A stretch of DNA of 64,000 nucleotides from Vitis vinifera (taxonomy: Eukaryota > Streptophyta > Magnoliopsida > Vitales > Vitaceae): positions 5,457,501 through 5,521,500 of the forward strand of contig NC_081822.1 of NCBI RefSeq assembly GCF_030704535.1, written 5' to 3'. Below the pieces are notes generated by a model. The model did no database searches and was not told where the DNA came from. It saw only the letters and a program-made list of their open reading frames with translations. A program made the translations under genes and the position numbers. How positions within the stretch are numbered: the first letter of the stretch is position 1; the number at the start of each line of letters is the position of its first letter. Shown piece after piece: positions 12,729-24,455 of the stretch.

Positions 12729-14303
12729 ATGACTAAGCCCTTTAAAAACCTCTGCTGTTTGATGAATCCGTTCCATGAATACCGTTGTTTCTCTTGTTCT
12801 CCTTCAGCACCTTCCTCTTCACTTCCCTGGATTTCTCCTCTTCAGTACCTCAATGCCACCTCTCCCAAACCTGACCCTCCAGCCACCGAAGCCACAACCA
12901 CCATGGTAGAACCTCGGAAGAAACCCAAATTCATCTCTCACGAGTCGGCTATCAACTTGATCAAACGCGAGACCGATCCGCAACGCGCACTTGAGATATT
13001 TAACAGGGTAGCGGAGCAAAGGGGGTTCAGCCACAACAATGCTACATATGCTACCATCCTCCATAAGCTTGCCAAGTCCAAGAAATTTCAGGCTATTGAT
13101 GCGGTGCTTCACCAAATGACCTATGAAACTTGCAAATTTCATGAGGGTATATTTCTTAACCTCATGAAACATTTCTCCAAGCTCTCTCTTCATGAGAGGG
13201 TGGTTGAGATGTTTGATGCCATCCGCCCAATTGTCCGTGAAAAACCTTCTCTCAAAGCCATCAGCACTTGTCTCAATCTCCTGGTTGAGTCAAATCAGGT
13301 TGATTTGACCCGCAAGTTTCTCTTGAATTCCAAGAAGAGTCTCAACTTGGAGCCCAATACCTGCATTTTCAACATTTTAGTCAAGCATCACTGCAAGAAT
13401 GGGGATATTGATTCTGCTTTTGAAGTCGTCGAGGAGATGAAAAAGTCTCATGTTTCTTACCCAAACTTGATCACCTACTCTACGCTGATTAATGGTCTCT
13501 GTGGAAGTGGAAGACTAAAAGAAGCCATTGAATTGTTTGAGGAAATGGTCTCAAAGGATCAGATATTGCCCGATGCCCTGACTTACAACGCTTTGATTAA
13601 TGGGTTTTGCCATGGAGAGAAGGTTGATCGAGCCCTGAAGATAATGGAGTTCATGAAGAAGAATGGATGCAACCCAAATGTATTTAATTACTCTGCCTTG
13701 ATGAATGGCTTCTGTAAGGAGGGAAGACTGGAGGAGGCAAAGGAGGTTTTTGATGAGATGAAAAGCTTAGGACTGAAGCCTGATACAGTCGGCTATACCA
13801 CTTTAATTAATTTTTTCTGTAGGGCTGGTAGGGTCGATGAAGCTATGGAGTTGCTCAAAGATATGAGAGAAAACAAGTGCAGAGCTGATACTGTAACTTT
13901 CAATGTGATACTCGGAGGATTGTGCAGAGAAGGAAGGTTCGAAGAGGCTCGTGGGATGCTTGAGAGGCTACCCTATGAGGGTGTTTACTTGAACAAAGCA
14001 AGTTACAGGATCGTGTTGAATTCCTTGTGCAGGGAAGGTGAATTGCAGAAGGCGACACAGCTTGTGGGCTTGATGCTGGGTAGGGGGGTTTTGCCCCATT
14101 TTGCTACCTCGAATGAGCTATTGGTTCATCTATGTGAGGCTGGAAAGGTGGGCGATGCAGTTATGGCTTTGCTTGGATTATTAGAACTGGGGTTCAAACC
14201 AGAGCCCAATTCATGGGCTCTTTTGGTTGAGTTGATTTGCAGGGAAAGAAAGCTATTGCCTGCATTTGAACTGCTCGATGACTTAGTTATACAAGAACCG
14301 TAA
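12729..14303 (+). CDS. P-class pentatricopeptide repeat protein, probably organellar
   Basis: A single uninterrupted exon encodes 524 aa. The first 60 or so residues are Ser/Pro-rich and basic, consistent with a mitochondrial or plastid targeting sequence. From about residue 105 the protein is built of roughly 11 PPR units of about 35 residues, with clear starts such as TYSTLINGLC, TYNALINGFC, NYSALMNGFC, GYTTLINFFC and TFNVILGGLC, each followed by GRLEEA-type second helices. There is no E, DYW, SMR or other C-terminal domain, so it is P-class. Family knowledge: such proteins bind single-stranded organellar RNA and affect stability, splicing, cleavage or translation. The closest Arabidopsis protein I can recall is At5g18475, whose role is not known to me. 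A second Met at residue 12 is an alternative start. Lack of introns is normal for the family. Confidence 0.93.
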   Translation: MTKPFKNLCCLMNPFHEYRCFSCSPSAPSSSLPWISPLQYLNATSPKPDPPATEATTTMVEPRKKPKFISHESAINLIKRETDPQRALEIFNRVAEQRGFSHNNATYATILHKLAKSKKFQAIDAVLHQMTYETCKFHEGIFLNLMKHFSKLSLHERVVEMFDAIRPIVREKPSLKAISTCLNLLVESNQVDLTRKFLLNSKKSLNLEPNTCIFNILVKHHCKNGDIDSAFEVVEEMKKSHVSYPNLITYSTLINGLCGSGRLKEAIELFEEMVSKDQILPDALTYNALINGFCHGEKVDRALKIMEFMKKNGCNPNVFNYSALMNGFCKEGRLEEAKEVFDEMKSLGLKPDTVGYTTLINFFCRAGRVDEAMELLKDMRENKCRADTVTFNVILGGLCREGRFEEARGMLERLPYEGVYLNKASYRIVLNSLCREGELQKATQLVGLMLGRGVLPHFATSNELLVHLCEAGKVGDAVMALLGLLELGFKPEPNSWALLVELICRERKLLPAFELLDDLVIQEP

Positions 14304-15952
14304 AATCCTCCAATCTTTTAATCAGATGAGAGATGTGTTTCAGAAGCAACAGGAAACGTTTGCTTGCTTGGCATAAAATTTGAAAACAAACTAATTGAAA
14401 TGAATGAAGAAGAGAGAAATAATTATTTCTTTTTCCCTTTATTTGTTTTTTTCTAATACTATATTTAATTTTTAGAAAGTATTAAAGAAAGAAAAACAAA
14501 TACTAACACTGTAGATGTAGGCGCTCGAATTCGGGAGTCAGGTCCTCCGTTGAGCTGTCCACCTGCTCCAACCGCTAGACAATTGAACCAAGGTGTTATC
14601 GGAGTGAATCTCGACTACGCCCCTCTTAACAGTCAAGTTAAAACTGAATTAGATTAAAGGCTGCCAAGGATGGATTGCCCAAAGTTTCTCATACTCACCA
14701 AACAGAACAGAAATGGGACCATGGAGACCCGACATGCCCAAATAGCATCTAGATTTTGGGCTGCTCGGCTGGTCCCTCAATGCAAGGGTGAGACATTGCA
14801 AATTGGATGTAGAAACAGTGGACATTGAACAGGATGTCACTCCCCCATGGAATCATCATTACCTGACTTGCCTAGCCCTACCAATGGAAGCTGGAATGAA
14901 CGATGCTATACAGACCGAGCAGCTGTCTTGTTTTTGTAATGGAAAAGTATGCTTCGGGCTCCCAAAGTTGGGTCCCAATTTCTCATTTTTTCCATATTAC
15001 CAGCCCAAAACACACTTTTCCCATTTTTGTAATTTTTAGTGAAGCCTGCCAGAGAACCAAGCAAAATAAATAAGGAGAAAAAACAAAAAAAATTCCAGTT
15101 GAAAGGCTTCTTCAAGGTGGCCCTTCCTCATTTAAGCTTTCTGTTTATGTCTTGCGAAGTGAATAACATGTAGGTTTCATATGATAAAGCCAAACGTTAA
15201 AAATGGGAGGTGTTTTCATTGCTTCCATGGTTTTCCACTGCAATGTTTCAAGATCCATAGCTGTAACACTTCCCAACAATCACCATACATCTACCAAAAG
15301 AAGTTGGCGCTTCACCTTGAATGAGTTTGAGTGGCTGACAATCTTACCACTGAAAGAAGCTATACCTCATACTATAAAGCATCAAAATATTGTTGATCAG
15401 CAAGCAAACTCACAAACACCCAAAGCTCAGAAGCAGCAATAAGCAATCCCCCCTGATGTTGGCTTCATCACCAACTGCTTCAAGAAAATTGATAATCCAA
15501 GCACTAGGGGCAAACCTACTGCCCAATCAATTCAACATCCCATGGCCTAACCACTTCATTATAGTTGTCTGTCTCATAATCATCTTTCCTTGAATGTCAT
15601 TTATCTAGAAGTTCAAATTTGTTTATTTCATCCAGAATTTTGAGCAATCAAGAGCTCACCACTTCTCCAGAGATGAGAAAAACAACAGCTGTGAAAGATT
15701 CGCCCTTCAACAGCCCCAAAACAGGATATAAAGCGGACAAGCATAAGATGTTAGATGACATGAAGGTAAGGGGTACTTCGTCCTTTTTCTCCCAGTTTTT
15801 ACTATACATTAACAAAGGTGAATTCTAATCCTCCACTACGTGCTGCAGTTTTGCATCCCCAACTGTGCAACTTGCAGTATGAGCAAATAAGTGCCAGTAC
15901 TGCAAGAATCGTATCAGATGTACTAAAAGATATCTGTGCATGTCTTTTTGAT
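14304..15952. other. Intergenic region between convergent PPR and J-domain genes
   Basis: This holds the 3' ends of two convergent genes. An AATAAA on the minus strand at 15622-15627 is a candidate poly(A) signal for the J-domain gene. The segment 14515-14610 contains a TCGAATTCGGGAGTC motif and a CCGCTAGACAATTGAACC motif resembling the reverse of tRNA T-arm and anticodon-arm sequences. It does not fold as a full tRNA by eye and could be a decayed SINE. Nothing else is supported. Confidence 0.4.
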
Positions 15953-18900
15953 TCACCATATTGAATGCCTGATCCCAAGGCCATTGCATGTTAATATAAG
16001 ACCTTTATTACGATCCAGGTATTCCTGCACCAAACCAAAAAGGAAACAGAATATTTCAAGGCAAAAAAAAAGCAAGACAAAATAAAAGCATGTAAAGAAC
16101 ATGAATGTTTTGTAGAAGAGGAATTCTTACAATCATGTTATAATCATAGACATGTAGCAATCCTTTTCTCTTGTCATATTCCCTCCTTTTGGCAGGATCA
16201 CTCAAAACTGTTAAATAGAATTAAAAAAACCAAATATTAAATTCAAAACCACTTGTTACAGTCTAGTAATGTTGTTTTGATTGCTTTTCTTTTCTTAATT
16301 TTTTTATTGGTTCTTTAACAGTAACTAAAGACAACATGAATGAACACCCCTCAAAATAGTCCAAGCCTTCAAAACTGTGATGCATTTAGGGACAATATGA
16401 AAGCAGGATAAACACTTATGTTCAAGTAATGAGTCAACAGCTAAAGAGCATTGCATACCAGTAACTGCACAAATTTGTGAATAGAACAGGAGAGGAAAGA
16501 AGAAGAAAGGAAGAGGGAAAAGAAGAAGCATGGGGTGTTCAGGTTGGTGTTGGTCACTTGCTTGTGGGGATGCAGACACATTGGCCACAATTCCATTCAG
16601 CAAAGATTAATTTGAATCACTTGAGATATGACCAAATAAGTTGTATTATTAATTTACTGTTGAAAACATTAGGGCTCATATCTCCATGCACCATTAACCT
16701 TGGCACAGTAATCTAATTATGATCTTTGGTTCTTGACCTTCAATATGCTTCATCGCCTCCTTAATATTTGAATAATGAACAGTGAAACCTACAGTATTCG
16801 TAGATTATTCTATACAGGAAGGGTGTTTCTCATGAACTTCACTTGAAAGACTTCCTTGTGGAATTGACTGAATTCCAACTGATTTGGAAAAAAAAGCTAT
16901 AGCCTGTTCTGTTCTCGTGGGCCCCAACCATAATTGGAGTGAGGTAGCAATCAGATGGCTAAAGCAAGTGCAAATATGCAAGTACTATCATCAATATCAA
17001 AATATAGAAGTACATGTTGATGACAAATTTATGGATCATTTAATCACAATGATACAAGGATGAGGGGGAAAAGGGTATGCATGTTTACAAAGAATATGTG
17101 GGGTTGTAGAGCATGTAGTTGCTGAAACAAAGGAGATAGCCCCCCCAGAGTTGGCTTGTTAGAGAAGTTGAACTCATTCCCCTCAAATGAAGGAAAGGAT
17201 TCCTCTACAAGAATAACACACACCTGGATCTAGGCTGGGGAATCATTTGTCTGCCAGCCAAATAGTGGCAGTATAATTTCCTCAATGCATTTCAACTTCA
17301 CCCACAAGATAAAATCCTTACTTTCAGATGAGGCCTTAAAAGGGGTAAATATAAAAGCTTGCTCACTACTCATCAAACAGCACAAATCACTTAGAGGGCA
17401 TTTGATAAATCAACCAGTGGACTTAATATGATTTAACAACTTAATTTAACTGATTAAGCATATTAAGTATGTTTGGTAAAATAACTTAATATTGTGACTT
17501 AAAGTTAAAAATAACTTGGTAAATCAACTTAGTGACATGATAACTTAAGCATGATTTACCTTAAAATTATTTTTAAGTCATTAAACATTAAGTATTGAGT
17601 TTTACCAAACACCCTTCTAGTTCTTGGATTTCGAATAATCCCATCAGAACTAATCAATAATTCCAACTACATTAATGTGAAATAACCTTTTTTAAGTTTT
17701 TTTAAGTCAGATGAGGAGGAAGTTCATCCTATGTTGCACAAGTCACATACAACTAATTATCATTAACAAGTGATTCAAAGAGAACACACAGGACATTAAT
17801 GGATATAATACTGTACGGTTGCATTTGAAGATGCAGAGAAATACATCCTACAAACAAACCCAACTTTTCTCATGTTCATGTTGCATTTCCCGTTGAATAA
17901 ATGCATAATACAAGACAAGTTGATGCTTACACAACCAGCCTGTATCCTAGATAGAGGCTTCCTTTTATTCTCTGGAGAAACCACTTTTTGGACGTAGCGT
18001 CTAGCAAAGGAAGCAGACACATGAGATGGAATCAAAAGAAACAAGGAACATGAATGACTAAAGATGGGAAACCTGATCCCACTAAATTCCCTGCTTTGCA
18101 TCTTCTTTGAGATGTAATAATAACATACATTTCCAGGGATGGTACTCTCAAGCTGAGTTGCTCCAAACTATCATACCAAAATGACCCTCTCAGTCCATTT
18201 GTCACAATGAAATGTGTTTTGTCCCTAAACATGTCTATTTCATAACTCCTTTCTAGGCCCCCTCCCCCATGACTAGTCCATAAGCTCCCACTGACCAGAA
18301 ATTTCCTCAACGAGTAGCACTCTGAATCCCAAATATCCATAATAACTACTCACCTAGTAAAGCTTTGTTCACAACAACTGACAAGTGAATATCCAAAACC
18401 CCCACTGTGGACACAAACTCCAATTGACAAATTGGTAGTTGAATACACCCTTTGTTATCTGCCAAGGTCAATCAGAGTCAGGTTGCTTCTTCCCCCATCT
18501 TTTTACATTCTGTGTCCATAAGGAAATACAGAAACCAAGATAAAAGAGAAAGAAGAGAAATTAGGCCAGGTTTCCCAAGAGAGGCCACCTTCTCTTGGCT
18601 CAGCAGTTTTCTACTTTTAGTAAACTGCTCTATGATGGGCTTCCATCTTTCCTAGGCACAGCTAGCTAGTCTATGTTCCAACTTAGCAGGTAATGATTAA
18701 CAACAGTGTTTCCTTGCAGATTTAAAGCTTGTAGTCAAGGCAATCAAATTTGAAGGAAAAAAAGAAGGAAATAATGAATCAAGATCTGGATACAACCCCA
18801 TTATCTGTATGAATGGAACTTGTCATAAGGAGAGAAATCCATGTATGAATCAATGCACTCTATCCTCTATCTGGGTAAGTATAGTTCTATGAACAGCTCT

Positions 18901-20549
18901 TTCGATCTTTATACGTTTTGGCCACATTTGGCCATCTCAGAGTAGGATTTCTGGTTCCTTGGAATTCTAGTTGTCTAAATTTAATAGAATTTGTATATTT
19001 GTCAATTTGGAAGGCTTCATCTTGATGTTGCTTATAACTCCACAACCCTTTATTTGACTTAAAAACCATTTCCATCTTGCAACTATTTTATCCTGCTTCA
19101 CCTAAAATGCTATACAGCAGACCTATATCAAAGCGTATTCCAGAATATTACATGTGATAAAAGCATGGTGGCCCTCCTTGCAGGCCTCTACAGGCCTTTC
19201 TCCAGCAGAGTGAATAGTACAGAATCCATTAGTGTTAGTGAGGCTCTCCTGATATTATCCAATCTGAAGCAGAAAGGAACAAATTTACAAATTTAACAAA
19301 TCTAATCCAATGTTTGATAACATGGAAAGTAGATGGTGGATGAATTTGAAACCTCAAATTCTAAGCAAAACAAAGCAGCAAAATTCCATTTCCTTGGTAC
19401 TTCCAGATGCTCCCTAATCAAAATGGCACAGGATTGCATGGGCTTAATATAGAAGCAATGCTGCATGGGTTCTTCAGATGAAAATTTTTAAAATAAAAAT
19501 AAAACTAATTCTATTTGCAAGATCAAATCATTATTCTTCTTAAAAAGAAATGACAAAGATCAGATAGAATTACTCCTATTTGATTTTCACCTTAATGCAT
19601 ATGTAGTTTTCTCCATTTCTTTTATTCTTGTCTTAATTCTCTTTTTTCCATTTTTAATGAGGCTGGTATTTTGAATGGGTCCCTCTGTTTCCCAAACACT
19701 GCAGAAAATAAACAATAAGTTTTTAAGGATCATTTTTAAAGACCCATTTGTGTCTCATCTTGCTAAATTTAGTTAAGCCTCCACAGCATAATAATCAATT
19801 TCCATGCTCAAATGCTTTGTAAAGGCTAATGTAGTGATTCAATTATTAACAAAATGCACACGCTATAGTCTGTCAAGCAAATGTTTTTTCTTTTGGAGAA
19901 TGTATTACTCTCTTTCTAGTTGATAACTGGGAAGTGGAAAGCAAACCAAACCCTCGTTATTTGTATACTGAATATCACTCGATCAAACTAAACAGCCCCA
20001 TAATTCAATTCAGAAAAACAGACCACTCAAATGCGTGAAAACTTTTCAAAAATTAAAAAATAACACTGACCCTGGTAAGCCTCATTTATCTCCTGAAATC
20101 TTATAGTGGAGTTGTCCGGATCTTTCTGCTTGTCTGGATGCCATTTCTGCACAACCCCATTCAAAGAAAAACAAACCTCCAATTACAACATTAGATGATA
20201 GTTCCCTATCCACAAAAATAATCAAATGAACAAACAGCGATGATCCAGGGAATAACAAGTTAAGTTACAAACCAATGCGAGACGGATAAAATTGGACCTG
20301 ATGGCATCCTCCGTAGCATCATAATCCACCTCCAACATCCCATAGTAATCCTACACGTGAAAAAATAAAGTAAGTGGTGGAGTTTGTGAATGAACCCTAA
20401 GTTTGGTATAAGAGAATGGGCTGTGGAAACTGAACCTTGGGCTTGGATAGAAGAGAAAGGAAATCGAAATTGAGGGGAGAATCAGGGGGTGGCTCTTCTT
20501 GGGGTTGCGAAACGTCGTCGTCCCAGTTATTCCAGTCGTCCCACATCAT
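15953..20549 (-). CDS. Small J-domain (DnaJ/HSP40-like) protein, type C (5 exons)
   Basis: Minus-strand exons 20549-20436, 20350-20273, 20146-20071, 16207-16131 and 16024-15953 join in phase to 138 aa. The N-terminus is MMWDDWNNWDDDVSQ, rich in Trp and Asp. The J domain starts at about residue 39 with DYYGMLEVDYDATEDAIRSN, has the HPD motif at residues 67-69 (KWHPDK), then FQEINEAYQVLSDPAKRREY. About 23 residues follow and end RHSIW. There is no Gly/Phe-rich region, zinc finger or membrane segment, so it is a type C J protein. Family knowledge: the HPD loop stimulates ATP hydrolysis by an HSP70 partner. The client and compartment are unknown, and I see no targeting peptide. The frame continues upstream to a GTG at 20600, but the first in-frame ATG is at 20549. 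Intron 3 is unusually long at 3863 bp. Confidence 0.9.
17395..17615. mobile_element. MITE with imperfect terminal inverted repeats in the J-gene intron
   Basis: The left end reads AGGGCATTTGATAAATC and the reverse complement of the right end reads AGGGTGTTTGGTAAAAC, an imperfect inverted repeat of about 17 bp. The interior is AT-rich, has no coding sequence and repeats ACTTAA-type words. The ends resemble hAT-type MITEs. I could not define a convincing target duplication. Confidence 0.6.
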
Positions 20550-20600
20550 GCTCACCGAGATGGAGTACGTTGATGGAGATAACCTCCTCTCGCTACTCAC

Positions 20601-22234
20601 CGAGTCAGTTTGCCGCTGGGTGTATCGGCGTATCGGTGTGCCGCGTATGCTTGGAAAGATTTGGGTAAAGAATTTTCTAGATGTCGTTTCTTGTGTTATT
20701 TCTCTTGCTACAACCTCCTAGAATGCAACAAATATTAAAATTAACAAAATAAATTAATTATATTTAATAGAAAATTTTGAAAAAAAAAATCAGGATTTGA
20801 GAAGAATTGAAACAACTTTTGTTTTCTATTCAACAACATTTTTCTTGATTAAAAAAATAATCATGAAATAATCAATATATAAAAAATGTGCAATAATATA
20901 AATTTTCATTTGTTATTTTATTTTGATTTTTATTAGTATTTTAAATTTATTTTTTTAACCAATTCCTAAAATTGCCATCATAGATTTAAAAAGTAATTCA
21001 AAATTTAATATTTTTCATACTAATAATGAATTTAAATAGGAATTTAATCTTTTCATTTAATTAGGGTTTCAAATATTTTACGGAACCATTCTTTAAATTG
21101 TCATCCAAAATCTAAAAGGTAATTGAAAATTAACATTTTTATTTGCCTTTAATTTGTATTCCATCAATTGTTTCAATAATGATTTAATTTAATATTTTAA
21201 TTACTTACCTATCTTTTTTTTTTTTTTATAACCGTGGATGTCCTGAGTGTTGGCCTTCACTAACCCTACGGGAACCTTGAAGTTAATAAGGTAAACCTCC
21301 AATGGCCCTGAAGGGATTCAAAACGATCAGGTAAACCTCCAATGACCCTGACTAAATTTTTTCATAAGAATTTTTAAATTTAATATAAATTTTTTATTTT
21401 ATTTTATTTTAAAGAAAATGTATGTAAACCAATCATTATTTATTTTATTTTTTTATTTGCTTGTAACTTTACTTAGTTGCCCTCTCATAATATCCACTCA
21501 GGTGTCTTACAGCCCGTAAATTATTAATATATTTAGTTATCGTATCTCTTATTTATTTAGATACTTAGAATTATTTTCTTTCTTTTTAGAAATAAGGATA
21601 AATACTTGTAATTTCAAATTATAGAATTACAAGTATCATTTTGATGGTTTATATCATGTTTGTCAAACACAGTTGTTTAAAACTGTGTTTGGCTCCTGAG
21701 AAAAGACCAAGGAATACCCTTTCATTCTTTCCCCAGCTTTCAACTTTGGCGAAAAGATTAAGCTGTTTGGTAATCCATGTTCACTAGTTGCATATAGAAG
21801 AACATAATTAGTCCCTTGAAAGAAACTAATTATATTGATTAATCATGTTCCAAGATGGCATGTTACATAAAAGGTAACAAGATAATGCTACTTTTTAAAA
21901 AAATTTCCTTAGGTTCAATGTTATAATGTGGATACAAACTAAGAGTATAACAGTAGTAGTCCCCAGTATGTTTGAAACAAACTGGAGACTGAGCAGTTTC
22001 TTACATTATCAGAAGACAGCACCCACAGCTATAGCTATCCCCAAAAAGAGATTGAAGAACACTGAGTTGCCAAGGAAGTAGCGACCCAACAAGGATCAAG
22101 GTAGACTTATCTGGGCCTCTTTGCAAGACTTTTGCTCTGTCTTCCACAGGACAGAGGAAATCTCTTCTGCCATGTCTGTATAAATGGCTACTGCACAGAA
22201 GCAATCCTCTTTACAAAACTGTTAAAAATTTCTC
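20601..22234. other. AT-rich intergenic DNA with short repeats
   Basis: Upstream of the J-domain gene lies AT-rich DNA without a supported gene. A 22-bp word beginning AGGTAAACCTCCAATG occurs twice, at 21289-21310 and 21329-21350 (40-bp period). A hairpin with 11-bp perfect arms (CAAACACAGTT / AACTGTGTTTG) and a 6-nt loop lies at 21664-21691 and continues into GGCTCCTGAGAAAAG, which resembles a MITE terminus. Confidence 0.5.
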
Positions 22235-24455
22235 CTTGCCAACAGCCCATCCAATCCGAAGTTCATAATCAGAGACTTGCCAGACTATGTTTTTTAATCT
22301 ATGAACTCTGCTGCATTCTTCTCTGCTTCCCCTTCATCTGCTAGGAAACCGGGATTGGAAGATTTGGTTACCATAAGTAAATAAGTAAAGCCATATTTTT
22401 AATAAAAAAAAAAAAAAATTGGCTACCAATCAAGAAAAACTTGGTAGAATAAGCATAGAATAAGTAAAAAAACCTGGAAATCACCATGTTAATTTAAGCA
22501 GCTCATCAATTAATTTGGTCTAAACATGTGGTTTTGGCCTCTTTAACGATTCAATCACAAGTACATTCTCTATGATCTTATGCTACTAGAGAAGTAAGAA
22601 AAAGAAAATCATGAGACAATGTCAACCAGTGGAAACCAATGTAACCTCTGTCAATATCCTTTTCCTTTGTGACAAAATTCAAGACCAAAGGTTACAAATT
22701 ACAACTTCATTTTCAGCTTAAGACTCTTCCAGTGTGATGGTCCTTGAGTCTGATTGCAACTCGACCCAACCAAGCAAGGGCCATCCATACTTGATACCAT
22801 TGACGTTGGTCGAATAGAATTGAGTCACATAAAATGCTCATGCCCAGTATTTGGCCTGAGTTCAGCTTGACTCATAGTCAAATTCGCTCTCAAAACGAAC
22901 TTTCCCGAGATTGAGAACAAACCTTGTATCATAAAATGTTTTAAAAAATAAAAATAAATCTGGAGAATATTTAAGCTAGTCAACGACCAGCTCTCTTGAT
23001 AAGAGGTGATGAACAAGCTCAAAATAAAGAAGAGTAAATTTTCTAAAGCATGAAGATGGGGAATAAACTCAAAATCATCATTTCTATACAAAATCAAAAA
23101 GTTCAATGAGGGAATTGCTCTGAATTACTTTACGATAAGAACATCGAAATGGAAAACAGAACTGCAAAAAGTTTGAAAGTCAAGACAATTTAATTACAAT
23201 GTTCTTCATGGGAGTTTCATGGTGTAAACCTTCATTAAGACTTGGACTCTAATTTTCTTTGTGAATAAACAGGTGGCTCCAACTCAAATAAAAAATGAGA
23301 ATCAATGCTCATAGTTAGAGACAGAAGTATAGGCATGGCAACGACAATTCTGCAAATTATCTTCTCAATAATCATCTAGTCATAGTCAAGACCTAAGAAA
23401 AGCCAAAACAAGAACAAAAGAACATCAAAATTGGGACAAAAACAAGTGCATCAACTACCTAACAAAGATTTATGTCTATCTGCTCACCTTTTGAAGGTAG
23501 TCCACTGGGTTAGTGCAAAATAGACCAGGTTTTTTTTACAGGGGCTCCCAATCAGTGCAAGCTGTTGAACCAACAGAGGGTTTAGATAAGAAGAAAATTT
23601 GATGAATTCAATAATCATAAAATACTTCACATAAAAATATTGCTTTTGGAACTGTAGTTTTCCAAATGATCCCAAATTTAAAAATATATCGACATAAAAT
23701 TACTGTTGTTTACCTCACATGTTTTTCCATGGTCATATCATACTTTATTTCTCATAATAAGTCTTCTATGCTGATCCTCGGTACTTAAAATGAGACATAG
23801 AGAAAGAAAAGGAAAAAAGTAGTGATTAATTTAGTTTGATATCGAATGAAGCAAAGTTAAAACATGTACATAAGCAGCCAACTAAAAATATATTATGATG
23901 TTGTAAGATTCAATACATATTCAATAACCACGAACTACCTCAAAATGTCATGTTCTTACATGAGATAAATACAAAGGTAGCTAAGAGTCATCTTTGCCTA
24001 TTCAAGAAGGCAAACTGAAGAGGTCATGAAAATATGATAACGGACTTTGTAAAAATGTGAATTACTGAGGATCAATCTTCTTTTACTCTCCTTTTCTTCA
24101 TTGGAAAATTCTTCAATCAAAGCTGCACAATCAAATTCCCAACAATAAGGCCAGCAAATGAATTATGCAGACATGCAATTCTAGAGATCGTTAGAAATTT
24201 TGAAACATAAGTACTTGGCAAGCTACTTTATGAATCAGAACATAACTTTTCTGAATAACATAAGTTTAAGCATAGAACAAATTACCTGACCGTATATGTG
24301 TAGTACCACTGTCATTAAAATAACACACCATTGATCGCTATTTTTGGAGTTGAGAGGGAACAATTGCATTTATACAAGATCAGGGTATCCTCTTATTTGC
24401 AAGTACTGAAGAGACGTGGGATTATGTTCTGTCTGGAACTTGATTTTGCTTGTCA
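22235..24455. repeat. Tandem duplication unit A (decayed copy of NBS-LRR 3' region)
   Basis: This segment is collinear and in the same orientation with 24455-28420. Matching blocks by eye: 22240-22360 with 24460-24560 (AGCCCATCCAAT, TGCATTCTTCT, CTTCCCCTTCAT), 22670-22710 with 24910-24945, 22740-22920 with 25655-25850 (CCAACCAAGCA, CCATCCATACTTGA), 23400-23560 with 26430-26600 (CCAAAACAAGAACAAAA, GGGACA, AAACAAGTGCATCA), and 24285-24340 with 27695-27765. The last block runs directly into an LRR coding relic. Divergence is substantial, so the duplication is not recent. Unit A lacks the LINE found in unit B. Confidence 0.75.
24346..24423 (-). pseudogene. LRR relic of a second NBS-LRR copy
   Basis: Minus-strand translation gives NPTSLQYLQIRGYPDLV, stop, MQLFPLNS. 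It aligns with DPTSLRKLEIRRCPNLVYIQ and its continuation in the NBS-LRR locus at about 28345-28420. A TAA (24370-24372) replaces the Tyr codon. Immediately left of the relic, the sequence matches the DNA just past the stop codon of the NBS-LRR locus (near 27760), so about 570 bp of C-terminal coding sequence has been deleted in this copy. Confidence 0.75.

Noticed and set aside
14515-14610. Minus-strand tRNA gene
   Set aside because: Only fragments resemble tRNA arms; no acceptor stem or anticodon loop could be paired by eye.
18032-18340. Minus-strand open frame of about 100 codons inside the J-gene intron
   Set aside because: No recognisable domain and no splice or promoter signals; chance open frame.
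20436-20600. Longer N-terminus for the J-domain protein starting at 20600
   Set aside because: The codon at 20600-20598 is GTG, not ATG; the first in-frame ATG is at 20549.
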